This document shows, piece by piece, positions 40,044 to 49,365 of a stretch of 64,000 nt of DNA. The position numbers and the translations under genes were made by a program. The stretch is from an uncultured Bacteroidota bacterium. GTDB lineage: Bacteria; Bacteroidota; Bacteroidia; B-17B0; Aurantibacillaceae. Positions within the stretch are counted from its first letter, which is position 1; every line of letters starts with the position of its first letter. The stretch lies in NCBI GenBank assembly GCA_937873155.1, contig CALMVZ010000010.1, positions 372,001-436,000 on the forward strand, written 5' to 3'. The notes beneath the pieces were generated by a model. It did no database searches. It saw only the letters and a list, made by a program, of their open reading frames with translations, and was not told where the DNA came from.

Positions 40044-42715
40044 TGTAATAAGGTTTTAGCTTTGTTTATGGCGTTATCTAAAGATGATAACTCGGGTCCT
40101 TTTCCTTGTGCGAAGAATTTTTGTCCCCCGCCGTTTCCTTTCATAACAGCCGCTGATTCACGAATGATCTTCCCCATATCAATGTTCTTATCTTTCACCA
40201 ATTCATTAGAAGTAGAACCTGTTAATCCGGCTGCACCATCTAATTCATAACCGGTCACTAAAACAAGATCAGTATGTTCTTTTGTCAATTGGAAATGGAT
40301 ATTCTTAATTTCATCCAAATGATTGAAATCAATTTTAGTGGATAATAAACGGATGCCATTGTTAACGGGAGTTTTCTCAATATCTTTTTTCAGGTTCTCC
40401 TTAACAACTTTAGCGCGCTCTCTTATCAATTCCATATATTGTTTTTGTAATTGATTGTGTTCTTCAATAAAATCAGAAACACTCTTCACAATATTCTTGC
40501 TGCCTTTGAACATATTTTTGATCTCATTCAAAGTAGTAGCTTGATTTTCGAAAAACTCTTCCACTTTAGCAGAAGAAATAGCTTCAATACGACGGATACC
40601 CGCAGCAACAGCCCCTTCACTTACTAATTTGAAGAATCCGATTTGTCCGGTTGAAGTCACATGAGTGCCGCCGCAAAGTTCTATCGAGAAATTTTTATCA
40701 ATAGTAACAACACGAACTACATCGCCGTATTTCTCTCCGAATAAAGCCATAGCGCCTGTTTTTTTAGCAGCTTCAATGTTCATCAATTCGATCTTCACCG
40801 GAATGTTCTCGCGGATCTTTGTATTAACAATATGTTCGATCTCTTTTAATTCTTCATCAGTTACTTTCGAGAAATGCGAGAAGTCGAAACGCAAATGCTC
40901 ATCATTCACTAAACTCCCTTTTTGCTCAACATGTGTTCCTAATATTGTACGTAAAGCAGCATGCAGCAGGTGAGTAGCACTATGGTTATTTGTGGTATAT
41001 AAACGTTTTGCTTTATCAACTTTCGCAACGAATTCCGTGTTGATATTCTCAGGTAATTTATCGCAATAATGAATAGTAACACCATTCTCTTTTTTAGTAT
41101 CAGTGATAAATACTTTTTCATTGATACTTTCTAAAACTCCGATATCCCCAACCTGACCGCCACTCTCAGCATAAAAAGGAGTTTTGCTAAGTACAACATT
41201 GTATTGCTCTTTGTTCTTTGCTTTTACTTTACGGTAACGGACAATTTTACATTCCGATTCTAATTCATCGTAACCAATGAATTCAGTTTCTTTTTCACCT
41301 TGAACAGATTTTCCGAATTCAGTATAAATCCAATCTTCAGTGTCAACACTGGTAGCCGCACGCGAACGGTTCTTTTGTTCTTCTAAATACTTTGCAAAAC
41401 CAGCCTCATCAACACTCAGGTCATAACTCTTAGCAATAAGCTGAGTAAGATCTAAAGGGAAACCAAATGTATCGTACAATTCAAAAACAACTTTACCATC
41501 GATAACTTTTCCTTTTTTCGAATTAGTAAGATCGATACAAACCTGGTCGATGCGTTTCAACCCAAACTCTAAAGTTTTATAAAAAGAAATTTCTTCTTCT
41601 TTAATTACTTTTTCAATCAGAACTTTTTGATTCACTAATTCAGGAAACGCTTGTCCCATTTGATTCGCCAATGTAGGAACCAACCGGTGCATGAATGGTT
41701 CTTTCAGGTTCAATGATTGATAACCATAACGTATAGCACGGCGTAAGATACGACGGATCACATAACCAGCTCCTGTATTACTCGGTAATTGACCATCAGA
41801 AATAGAAAAAGAAATTGCACGGATATGATCAGCAATAACACGCATGGCGATATTGATCATCAATTGTTTTTTATGGTGCTCTTCATCTTCAGGCTTGTAG
41901 CGCAAGCCGCTTAATTCTTCAATTTTATTGATGATCGGCATGAACACATCAGTATCGTAGTTACTTTGCTTTCCTTGTAAAACAACGCACAAACGTTCAA
42001 AGCCCATTCCGGTATCCACATGTTGTTTTGGTAATTTCACCAACGAACCGTCAGCTTTACGCTCGAATTCCATGAATACATTATTCCAAATTTCAATTAC
42101 CTGAGGATGTCCTGTATTTACTAAAACATCTCCCGGACTTCCTAATCTGTCTTCCGATTTACGGATGTCGCAATGAATTTCACTGCAAGGGCCACAAGGA
42201 CCCATATCGCCCATCTCCCAGAAATTATCTTTTTTATTGCCTTTTAAAATTCTGTCTTTCGGGATCAATTTCGCCCATGTATCGTAAGCTTCCTGATCAA
42301 ACGCCAATCCTTCTTTTTCATCACCTTCAAAAACTGTAACGTATAATCTGTATGGATCGATCTTGTAAACTTTAGTCAGTAATTCCCATGCCCATTCGAT
42401 GGCTTCATTCTTAAAATAATCTCCGAAACTCCAGTTACCCAACATCTCGAACATAGTGTGATGATAAGTATCCACACCAACTTCTTCCAGGTCGTTATGC
42501 TTGCCGCTAACACGTAAACATTTTTGAGTATCGGCAATACGCGGATATTTAATAGGGGCGTTCCCTAAAAAAATATCTTTGAACGGCGCCATGCCGCTGT
42601 TGTTGAACATCAATGTCGGATCACCTTTCACCACCATTGGTGCAGAAGGAACGATCTCATGTCCTTTACTCTTGAAAAAATCTAAAAATGTTTGTCGTAC
42701 TTTATTTGCTTCCAT
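40040..42715 (-). CDS. alaS: Alanyl-tRNA synthetase
   Basis: The 891-residue enzyme has all AlaS parts: class II motif 1/2 region (FLDFFKSKGHEIVPSAPMV, MFEMLGNWSFGDYFKNEAI), motif 3-like GAGYVIRRILRRAIR, the editing domain with NNHSATHLLHAALR (HxxxH) and ELCGGTH, and a C-terminal DHHA1-like segment ending GGGQKFFAQGKGP. It charges tRNA-Ala and edits Ser and Gly mischarging. Length is near the usual 875. The ATG overlaps nothing upstream; proC follows in an operon. Confidence 0.97.
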   Translation of the reverse strand: MEANKVRQTFLDFFKSKGHEIVPSAPMVVKGDPTLMFNNSGMAPFKDIFLGNAPIKYPRIADTQKCLRVSGKHNDLEEVGVDTYHHTMFEMLGNWSFGDYFKNEAIEWAWELLTKVYKIDPYRLYVTVFEGDEKEGLAFDQEAYDTWAKLIPKDRILKGNKKDNFWEMGDMGPCGPCSEIHCDIRKSEDRLGSPGDVLVNTGHPQVIEIWNNVFMEFERKADGSLVKLPKQHVDTGMGFERLCVVLQGKQSNYDTDVFMPIINKIEELSGLRYKPEDEEHHKKQLMINIAMRVIADHIRAISFSISDGQLPSNTGAGYVIRRILRRAIRYGYQSLNLKEPFMHRLVPTLANQMGQAFPELVNQKVLIEKVIKEEEISFYKTLEFGLKRIDQVCIDLTNSKKGKVIDGKVVFELYDTFGFPLDLTQLIAKSYDLSVDEAGFAKYLEEQKNRSRAATSVDTEDWIYTEFGKSVQGEKETEFIGYDELESECKIVRYRKVKAKNKEQYNVVLSKTPFYAESGGQVGDIGVLESINEKVFITDTKKENGVTIHYCDKLPENINTEFVAKVDKAKRLYTTNNHSATHLLHAALRTILGTHVEQKGSLVNDEHLRFDFSHFSKVTDEELKEIEHIVNTKIRENIPVKIELMNIEAAKKTGAMALFGEKYGDVVRVVTIDKNFSIELCGGTHVTSTGQIGFFKLVSEGAVAAGIRRIEAISSAKVEEFFENQATTLNEIKNMFKGSKNIVKSVSDFIEEHNQLQKQYMELIRERAKVVKENLKKDIEKTPVNNGIRLLSTKIDFNHLDEIKNIHFQLTKEHTDLVLVTGYELDGAAGLTGSTSNELVKDKNIDMGKIIRESAAVMKGNGGGQKFFAQGKGPELSSLDNAINKAKTLLQ

Positions 42716-42728
42716 AAAAGATCAAAGA

Positions 42729-42893
42729 CTATTTTTTTGAAATGAGATCTTTCGCTTTTACCCTGTAAGGCTTTCCGTTCTCATCAACCAATACAACATC
42801 TTCGTCAGATTTAGCTTTTAACGCAATCATTTTATTAACCGCTTTCCTGATGCCGGCAATAATTTTTTCTGATAATGAATTATTAATACTCAT
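42729..42893 (-). CDS. 54-residue partner protein of the zeta-toxin-like kinase
   Basis: The ATG at 42891-42893 overlaps the end of the zeta-like gene by 11 bases; the frame runs to the TAG at 42729 and gives 54 residues. The protein has an N-terminal helix (SINNSLSEKIIAGIRKAVNKMI), then an acidic beta-like part (SDEDVVLVDENGKPYRVKA). No match to a known antitoxin is recognised, but the overlap and position suggest a toxin-antitoxin-like unit. It lies only 13 bases before alaS on the same strand. It is a small, hypothetical but well-framed gene. Confidence 0.6.
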   Translation of the reverse strand: MSINNSLSEKIIAGIRKAVNKMIALKAKSDEDVVLVDENGKPYRVKAKDLISKK

Positions 42894-43461
42894 ATTTTCT
42901 GGCTTCTGTTTTTATTTGTTCGAGTTTTTCCTGTTCGAATATTTTCAGAGTATTGTCCATATTTTGGGCAATACAATTTGTTTCTTTATTATTATCTATG
43001 AACATCCAACTATCACACAAAGGTATGAAAACATTGAATAGGTTAAATAATCCTCTTTTGAATCGCCTTTCAACGATTTCTGGTGGAATATTATGTCCAC
43101 CCTCTTCAACTCTTTTTGCTACCCTTACTTGTGCTGCCGTCCAAGTGGATAGCCAAAAAAACAATAAAGTTACTTTATAATCTTTCTTTTGAGCATCGAG
43201 AATTAATCCCTTATAACTTCTGGTAGATAATGTTGTTTCTATGGCAAAATCAAGGCCCTGATCAATATGTTTTTTTATTTGAACTAACATTATTTTTCCT
43301 GCCTCAAATGAAGCTTTTTCAGGCTTCAGAGGCGAAATTCCCCTTGCTATTTCATCAGCATTTACAAATTCATAACAATTTAAAACCTCAGGTAAAATTG
43401 TGTAAGAAGCAGTCGTTTTTCCTGCACCATTTGGACCTGCAATTATGTATAAATTTGGCAT
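42883..43461 (-). CDS. Zeta-toxin-like P-loop kinase
   Basis: The 192-residue protein opens with the Walker A motif YIIAGPNGAGKTTASY (Lys15), followed by FVNADEIARGISP and the second motif FAIETTLSTRSYKGL, then RVEEGGHNIPPEIVERRF: the plan of chromosomal zeta-family kinases. Plasmid zeta toxins phosphorylate UDP-N-acetylglucosamine; the substrate here is unknown. The start lies 13 bases from a TAAATTTG box. Downstream in the same frame direction comes the 54-residue partner and then alaS. A true epsilon antitoxin is not visible. Confidence 0.88.
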   Translation of the reverse strand: MPNLYIIAGPNGAGKTTASYTILPEVLNCYEFVNADEIARGISPLKPEKASFEAGKIMLVQIKKHIDQGLDFAIETTLSTRSYKGLILDAQKKDYKVTLLFFWLSTWTAAQVRVAKRVEEGGHNIPPEIVERRFKRGLFNLFNVFIPLCDSWMFIDNNKETNCIAQNMDNTLKIFEQEKLEQIKTEARKYEY

Positions 43462-43473
43462 TAATTAAGATTG

Positions 43474-43481
43474 CAAATTTA
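43474..43481 (-). promoter_or_regulatory. -7 box for the zeta-like gene
   Basis: The minus strand reads TAAATTTG, 13 bases upstream of the zeta ATG at 43459-43461; the 5' leader would be only a few bases. Confidence 0.6.
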
Positions 43482-43492
43482 GCTTAATTTTT

Positions 43493-43500
43493 TATCTTTG
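43493..43500 (+). promoter_or_regulatory. -7 box for the M23 peptidase gene
   Basis: TATCTTTG (TAnnTTTG), 31 bases before the ATG at 43531, back to back with the zeta-gene box at 43474-43481. Confidence 0.6.
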
Positions 43501-43530
43501 CCATAGCCAAAATGGCTGTTTTTCAACAAG

Positions 43531-44502
43531 ATGTCGAAAGTCAAATATAGATTTAATACAAAATCCCTCACTTACGAGAAGGTTAAAGTCACCTTTAAGG
43601 ATAGGTTATGGCGTTTTATGTCGTATTTGGCTATTGGACTTGTATTTGCTACAGGTACAGTTTTATTAGCTTACAAGTTTATTGATTCTCCAAAAGAAAA
43701 AATGTTGAAACGGGAGATCGAAGCGCTTCAGTTACAATATAATTTGTTGCATAAAAAGATGGATCAGACCCAATTGGTTTTGAACGACCTTCAGGACAGG
43801 GATGATAATATTTACCGTGTGATATTTGAATCGGAGCCTATCCCAAATTCGATCCGACAGGCCGGTTTTGGGGGGAGCGACCGTTATTCAGTTTTTGATA
43901 ATTACGATAATGCAGAACTTTTAAAAACTACAACCGAGCGTTTGGATAAGATCACTAAGCAATTATACATTCAATCTAAATCATTTGATGAAGTTGTGAA
44001 ATTGGCTAAGAACAAAGAGCAATTGATATCTTCCATTCCTGCCATCATGCCTATCAATAATAAAGATCTTAGAAGACAACCTGGAGGTTTTGGCTGGAGA
44101 ACGCATCCTATTTATAAAACTCCTGAGTTTCATCCCGGAATGGATTTCGCGGCAGAACAAGGCACACCAATTTACGCCACCGGAGATGGCGTTGTTGAAA
44201 CGGCAGATGCAAATGCACAAGGTTACGGGAATCACGTAGTGATCAATCACGGTTTTGGCTATCAGACTTTATACGGTCACATGAGTAAAATGGCGGTTCG
44301 TGTCGGTAAAAAAATTAAACGAGGGGAGTTAGTTGGATATGTCGGAAGTACAGGTTTAAGTACAGCGCCGCACATCCATTATGAAGTCATTAAGAATGGT
44401 GAAAAAGTAAATCCAATTAACTTTTACTTTAACGACTTAACACCACAACAATACCAGGTGATGTTGGAAATGTCATCCAAATCTTCCCAATCGTTCGACT
44501 GA
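43531..44502 (+). CDS. M23-family metallopeptidase
   Basis: The 323-residue protein has a cytoplasmic start, one membrane helix (MSYLAIGLVFATGTVLLAYKF), a coiled coil (about 58-100), and the M23 domain: FHPGMDFAAEQGTPIYATGDGVV (HxxxD) and APHIHYEV (HxH). It would cut peptide crosslinks in peptidoglycan from the periplasmic side. The gene is followed at once by a permease gene with its own -7 box. Confidence 0.92.
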   Translation: MSKVKYRFNTKSLTYEKVKVTFKDRLWRFMSYLAIGLVFATGTVLLAYKFIDSPKEKMLKREIEALQLQYNLLHKKMDQTQLVLNDLQDRDDNIYRVIFESEPIPNSIRQAGFGGSDRYSVFDNYDNAELLKTTTERLDKITKQLYIQSKSFDEVVKLAKNKEQLISSIPAIMPINNKDLRRQPGGFGWRTHPIYKTPEFHPGMDFAAEQGTPIYATGDGVVETADANAQGYGNHVVINHGFGYQTLYGHMSKMAVRVGKKIKRGELVGYVGSTGLSTAPHIHYEVIKNGEKVNPINFYFNDLTPQQYQVMLEMSSKSSQSFD

Positions 44503-44510
44503 GTGAAGTA

Positions 44511-44518
44511 TAAATTTG
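44511..44518 (+). promoter_or_regulatory. -7 box for the permease gene
   Basis: TAAATTTG (TAnnTTTG) overlaps a TTG that would otherwise be an upstream start; this argues for the ATG at 44561. Confidence 0.55.
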
Positions 44519-44560
44519 GAATATCAATTGTCGTCGGACACATTTAACTTCACTCCAGGA

Positions 44561-45877
44561 ATGAACTCATCGAACGTCCAGAAAATTGGTTTCGCAACAG
44601 CTATTTCATTGGTAATTGCCAATATGATAGGGACGGGTGTATTCACTAGTCTTGGTTTCCAGGTAATGAATATCGAATCCGGTTTTGCAATTATCATGTT
44701 GTGGGTAGTTGGCGGAATTTTGTCTTTATGCGGCGCGTTAACTTACGGGGAAATCGGTTCTGCTTTTCCTGATAGTGGGGGAGAGTATAATTATCTCTCT
44801 AAATTATATCATCCCTCAGTTGGATTTTTATCAGGGTGGGTTTCTGTAACCGTTGGGTTTGCCGCTCCTGTTGCTGCTGCGGCAACTGCATTAGGTTTGT
44901 ATGTGAATAAGATCTATCCCGGAGTTGATCCTGTGATGTTAGCAATTACAATAATTGTAATTCTTACTTCGATACATTCTATTAACTTAAAATTAGGAAG
45001 CGCTATTCAACGCGCATTTACTTTAATTAAAATTGTTATCATTGTTATGTTTGTTGGTTTCGGATTATTTCATAAACCTGGTCATACAACATCTTTTGCA
45101 CCAACTTCTGATAGCTGGAACCAAATTACATCAGCCGCATTTGCAGTTTCATTAGTGTTTGTAACGTATGCTTATAGTGGATGGAATGCTGCTGCTTACA
45201 TATCAGGAGAAATAAAAGAACCACAAAAGAGTTTACCGAAAGCTTTGGTTTGGGGAACGTTGATAGTGATGATTATTTATACCGCTCTTAATTTCATATT
45301 CATGTATTCTGTTCCTGTTCCGGAATTGAAAAGACAGGTAGAAGTTGGTTATTTAAGTGCGAATAAAATTTTTGGTCATGACCTCGGGCAATTCATGAGT
45401 TTAGTGATCGCTTTACTATTAGTTTCAACCGTAAGTGCTATGATACTGGCCGGGCCCCGCGTAATGCAAGCAATGGGAAAAGGAATGAGGCAATTGAGTA
45501 TTTTCTCAAAAACAAATAGGAATAACGTTCCTTACATCGCAATTATTTTTCAATCAGTGATCTCAATTGTTTTGGTGTTGACATCCTCTTTCGAATCTTT
45601 GATCACTTATGTAGGATTCACATTGAACTTATTTACATTTTTGACAGTTTGTGGTGTATTTATTTTAAGAAAAAAATACAAGCATATCCAACCGGAATAC
45701 AAAACACCTTTGTATCCTGTAACACCAATTCTCTTCTTATTTATCAGCGGTTGGATTTTATTTTTTATCTTTAAAAATAAAACAGAAGAATCCTTGTACG
45801 GATTGGGAACTGTACTTTTAGGATTTATTTTTTATTGGTTAAGTGAGAAATTCAATAATAAAAAAGAGAATGTTTAG
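44561..45877 (+). CDS. APC-superfamily amino-acid permease
   Basis: The 438-residue integral membrane protein has 12 helices and the APC start IGFATAISLVIANMIGTGVFTSLGFQ, which holds the unwound helix-1 GTG/S substrate site. It is like L-type or basic-amino-acid permeases (SGWNAAAYISGEIKEP in helix 6). Substrate unknown. I use the ATG at 44561, preceded by AGGA. Its stop overlaps the next start by eight bases, so the two are one operon. Confidence 0.92.
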   Translation: MNSSNVQKIGFATAISLVIANMIGTGVFTSLGFQVMNIESGFAIIMLWVVGGILSLCGALTYGEIGSAFPDSGGEYNYLSKLYHPSVGFLSGWVSVTVGFAAPVAAAATALGLYVNKIYPGVDPVMLAITIIVILTSIHSINLKLGSAIQRAFTLIKIVIIVMFVGFGLFHKPGHTTSFAPTSDSWNQITSAAFAVSLVFVTYAYSGWNAAAYISGEIKEPQKSLPKALVWGTLIVMIIYTALNFIFMYSVPVPELKRQVEVGYLSANKIFGHDLGQFMSLVIALLLVSTVSAMILAGPRVMQAMGKGMRQLSIFSKTNRNNVPYIAIIFQSVISIVLVLTSSFESLITYVGFTLNLFTFLTVCGVFILRKKYKHIQPEYKTPLYPVTPILFLFISGWILFFIFKNKTEESLYGLGTVLLGFIFYWLSEKFNNKKENV

Positions 45878-47069
45878 GGGAATTTTCCTTCTTGCATTTA
45901 TTTGGCCTTTTTGTTCCCGCTCTCAAACTTTTTCCCTGGAAGCGCTTTTAAGATCCGAACTTACTTCTTACACTAAAATTTTGGATAACCCGAATAAATA
46001 CAAGCTTCAGATCATCTATACTCAAATTGACCGTGACAAGAATAATGATCCCTCATTTAAGGATCTTAAATTTCACGAGTATAAAAATTACATCTATCCT
46101 GCCAGCGTTGTTAAATTGCCTGTGTCGTTGGTTGCTTTATTAAAACTCCAGGAATTAACCGAGAAAGGTGTTGACCTGAATACAACAATGGTAACCGACA
46201 GCGCTTTTTATTGCCAGAAACGGACAACACTAGATTCTTCTGATCTTCCTTCTATTGGAAATTACATCAGTAAAATGTTATTGGTGAGTGATAACAGTGC
46301 TTGTGCAAGAACATATGAATTTGTCGGATGCGATTATCTTCATAAAAAGCTTGAAGACATGGGTTATGGAAATATCCGTATTGTTAACCGTCTCGATGGC
46401 GCTTGTCCGGGCGACACAGCAAAGATCACGTCTCCTGTTTATTTTATGAATAAGAAGGATACTATATATAAACAACCGCTGATATTCTCCGAATATAAAA
46501 AGGGACATCCAATAGAGAGTTCAACAGTCGGGAAAAAACCTAAAGGGCAAAAAGATTTCGCAAGACATAATTATCTCGAATTGCAGGATCTTCACGATAT
46601 GATGCGGCGTATCATTTTTAACCGGCACTTAAAAGGCGACGAAAAACTGCTTTTGACAGAAGAGAATTGGAAGTTCATGGTAAAAAAATTGGGAATGATG
46701 CCCAAAGAAAGTGCTTATCCAAAATATGATAAGAAAGTCTATTACGATTCATTCAAAAAATATTTCATGTACGGAAGTGCGGTCACAACAATAAAAGGGG
46801 ATAGTGTACGGGTTTTTAATATAGTGGGAAGGGCTTATGGCTTTTTAATTGATTGCGCCTACATAGTGGATTTTAAGAATAAAGTGGAATTTCTTATAAG
46901 TTCTTCCATTTACGTTAATGAAAGGGATATGATAGGAAGCGGTAAGTATGAATATGACCAATTAGGCCTTCCTTTTTTAAGGGATCTGTCAAAAACAATA
47001 TATAAGTATGAGCGTCAGCGCTCAAAAAAGTACAACCCCAATCTGAAGGAGTTTAATCTTTTCAAATAA
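45870..47069 (+). CDS. Class A beta-lactamase-fold serine hydrolase, secreted
   Basis: The 399-residue protein has a signal peptide (MFRGIFLLAFIWPFCSRSQ) and a beta-lactamase/transpeptidase core: the SxxK motif ASVVK (Ser79, Lys82), and SDN (140-142) in LLVSDNSACARTYEF. The third motif, KTG, is not apparent; YGSAVTTIKGDS occupies the region. It may be a low-activity beta-lactamase or a penicillin-binding-like hydrolase. The ATG at 45870 overlaps the permease stop; an upstream ATG at 45843 is in the permease and less likely. Confidence 0.8.
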   Translation: MFRGIFLLAFIWPFCSRSQTFSLEALLRSELTSYTKILDNPNKYKLQIIYTQIDRDKNNDPSFKDLKFHEYKNYIYPASVVKLPVSLVALLKLQELTEKGVDLNTTMVTDSAFYCQKRTTLDSSDLPSIGNYISKMLLVSDNSACARTYEFVGCDYLHKKLEDMGYGNIRIVNRLDGACPGDTAKITSPVYFMNKKDTIYKQPLIFSEYKKGHPIESSTVGKKPKGQKDFARHNYLELQDLHDMMRRIIFNRHLKGDEKLLLTEENWKFMVKKLGMMPKESAYPKYDKKVYYDSFKKYFMYGSAVTTIKGDSVRVFNIVGRAYGFLIDCAYIVDFKNKVEFLISSSIYVNERDMIGSGKYEYDQLGLPFLRDLSKTIYKYERQRSKKYNPNLKEFNLFK

Positions 47070-47176
47070 CTCCTTTAAAAGAGTCCAGTAGGGACAATAC
47101 ATTATTAGCAGACGAAAACCCCATAATTCCACGCATTTCTGTTGTCATATTTAAAGCCGATTATCAATAAATTCCA

Positions 47177-47184
47177 TACATTTG
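47177..47184 (+). promoter_or_regulatory. -7 box for the lipoprotein at 47198
   Basis: TACATTTG (TAnnTTTG), ending 13 bases before the ATG at 47198. Confidence 0.55.
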
Positions 47185-47197
47185 TCCACCCAATTTT

Positions 47198-48436
47198 ATG
47201 AGAGCGATCATTCCTATAATCACCATTTTCAGTGCGTTCATTTGTTGCAATGGCGTTGAACCAAAAGAAGAAAAAAAGGAAACACCCAAATCAGATACAG
47301 TTAAACAGGTAGTTAAAAAAGATACTGTTGTTACAGAGCCAAAAACTGAATTAACTCAAACATTTGCACCATTCAACCCGGATAACCAGTTCAATAATGT
47401 TACAGCGGTTATCAGTGGTTTAAAAGGCAAGGCTCATAAATTAAATTACCTGTTCGATTCAGCGGCATGGTCTTCGCACGAGGAATTCATTGATAAGAGC
47501 TGGAAAAAATTAGAGAGAACAAGATTGAAGTCAATGCGTGAATGGGCTTCGAAAGAATTCGAAACTCCGAATACTGAAGCAAAAGTGGTGTTCTATCCTT
47601 TCTCAGGACCGGATTTTTTAACTGCAGATGCTTTCTTTCCGAACGGAGAAAAATATGTGATGTTAGGATTGGAACCCGTTGGAAAATTACCTGATCTGAA
47701 AAAATTCAAACCGGGTGAACATTCAGATTACGCGCAGGATTTTAAAGAATCCCTGGGTGATATTTTCGATAAGAGTTATTTCATCACCCGCAAAATGCTT
47801 CACGATTTCGGAAAACAAAAAGTGAATGGTTTATTACCTGTTCTTACTTTCTTCATCCGTAAAACAGGACATGAGATCGCTGATGTAAAATATTTATACC
47901 GCTTTAAACAGGATTCGATCATAGAAAGGCCTTATGATACAAAGGTGATGGACCGTGAAAATCCTAAAGAAGTTAAAAAACCTTTTGGCGTGAGAATTGA
48001 TTTTGTGGCGGGAGAAAAACAAAAATCGGTTTATTATTTTAAATATGATGTGAGTAATAAATTCTTCAATGATACTTGTGTGTTCTATAAATATCTGAAT
48101 GCCGATAAGAACGTAGTGACCTACATTAAAAGCGCTTCTTATTTATTGCATAATGGTTTCATGAGTAACATGAAGAATATGATCCTCGCAAATTCCGGCT
48201 GGATCATCCAGGACGATACCGGCATGCCTTACAAAAACTTCGCTTCAAACGAATGGAGCATCAAATTGTATGGTCAATATGCCCGTCCTGTATCCGATTT
48301 TAAATGGCTAAACAAAGAACAAGCTTTGGAAGATGCCTTTAAAAAAGATAGTGCCCGTATTGGTAAATTGCCATTTCATTTGGGCTATCACTGGGGCAGT
48401 AAAAAGGATGTGATCATCTACGCTACGCGTAAGTAG
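47198..48436 (+). CDS. Hypothetical lipoprotein
   Basis: The 412-residue protein has a lipoprotein signal (MRAIIPIITIFSAFICC, Cys16 or Cys17), a Lys/Glu/Thr-rich linker, and a large domain I do not recognise. It contains LTADAFFPNGEKYVMLGLEPVG, KSYFITRKMLHDFGKQ and a C-terminal GYHWGSKKDVIIYATRK, all conserved-looking. It is probably exported to the periplasm or outer membrane. No enzyme motif is visible. It is alone, with a -7 box just upstream and convergent with the type A sorted protein. Confidence 0.78.
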   Translation: MRAIIPIITIFSAFICCNGVEPKEEKKETPKSDTVKQVVKKDTVVTEPKTELTQTFAPFNPDNQFNNVTAVISGLKGKAHKLNYLFDSAAWSSHEEFIDKSWKKLERTRLKSMREWASKEFETPNTEAKVVFYPFSGPDFLTADAFFPNGEKYVMLGLEPVGKLPDLKKFKPGEHSDYAQDFKESLGDIFDKSYFITRKMLHDFGKQKVNGLLPVLTFFIRKTGHEIADVKYLYRFKQDSIIERPYDTKVMDRENPKEVKKPFGVRIDFVAGEKQKSVYYFKYDVSNKFFNDTCVFYKYLNADKNVVTYIKSASYLLHNGFMSNMKNMILANSGWIIQDDTGMPYKNFASNEWSIKLYGQYARPVSDFKWLNKEQALEDAFKKDSARIGKLPFHLGYHWGSKKDVIIYATRK

Positions 48437-48462
48437 CTTCATTGACCTTCAGAATACCGAGG

Positions 48463-49080
48463 TTATTCCACCACAATTGCCAGGTTTCTCGGATTGCCGG
48501 AACCCTCAACAACACAACGGTACAATCCCTTATTTACAAATGGCACTTCTACTTTCATCTTTACCTCATCGTTGATCGGGTTCAATTCTGAACAATATAG
48601 TAGTTGACCATCACCACTATAAAGGCTTACAGTTGTTTTCGTGCCACTAACGTTAACGAAAAATTCTTTTCCTCGAACAGGATTCGGAAAGACAACAGCC
48701 TCAGGTACCGGCTGCTGATATTTAACAGCTATGATATCAGAAAATTCATGCTGTCCCGAGTTATTATGCCGTTTTAGGCGGTAGTACAAAATGCCTCCGT
48801 CAGGTTGATGATCTGTACAACTATATTGTGTTTTCCCTGATCTCATCGTAGTTTCTAAGGTAGCTTCAAAAGGCGAAAAATTGCCATCTAAACTTTTTTC
48901 AACCTTTGTTTCACTTAAGTCCAGGGGATTATTGTCAAGCCAAGACAGACGAATGTCATTGCCATCTTGGTACGCTGTGAAATCTGTTATGTTAATGGAT
49001 ACAACTTTTGCGGTGTGTTGTGCTTTAATTGCAGAAACTCCGAGTACCAATGAAGCGGCTATAAGTATAAAAGTTTTCAT
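48463..49080 (-). CDS. Small secreted protein with type IX (type A) sorting domain
   Basis: The 205-residue protein has a signal peptide (MKTFILIAASLVLGVSAIKAQ), a fibronectin-like beta domain (ITDFTAYQDGNDIRLSWLDNN, QPDGGILYYRLKRHNNSG), and a C-terminal sorting domain (about 130-205: VVFPNPVRGKEFFVNV, then VSLYSGDGQLLYCS and FVNKGLYRCVVEGSG). The sorting domain would send it through the type IX secretion system to the surface. The product is too small for an enzyme and is probably adhesive or structural. Confidence 0.85.
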   Translation of the reverse strand: MKTFILIAASLVLGVSAIKAQHTAKVVSINITDFTAYQDGNDIRLSWLDNNPLDLSETKVEKSLDGNFSPFEATLETTMRSGKTQYSCTDHQPDGGILYYRLKRHNNSGQHEFSDIIAVKYQQPVPEAVVFPNPVRGKEFFVNVSGTKTTVSLYSGDGQLLYCSELNPINDEVKMKVEVPFVNKGLYRCVVEGSGNPRNLAIVVE

Positions 49081-49354
49081 AGTTCTGAATTTTATTCAAA
49101 TATCCGTCAGGACCAGTATATAAGAAATTCGACATTGTTAACTATACTACATATGTAAGATATAGCCCTTTTTTGTAAAAAATGGTCACAGCTTCTCCCC
49201 CCTCCTTAAAAAATGCACTGTCTGATGCAAGGGGTTATAGAATGTAGTCCGTTAGGATAAATTAGCCCAAGCCACTTTCATTAACCCCCTCTAAAGTGTT
49301 CGTAATGAGGTCTAAGTGTTAATAAGTCGTTAACTTCTCTTTAATTAAAGATTT

Positions 49355-49362
49355 TATATTTG
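49355..49362 (+). promoter_or_regulatory. -7 box directly before the MerR start codon
   Basis: TATATTTG ends three bases before the ATG at 49366, so the mRNA is probably leaderless. The preceding 49081-49354 region has no gene I can support. Confidence 0.65.
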
Positions 49363-49365
49363 AGT

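Noticed and set aside
40665-40973. Plus-strand frame opposite alaS
   Set aside because: Shadow of the alaS gene with Ser/Phe-rich sequence typical of antisense frames.
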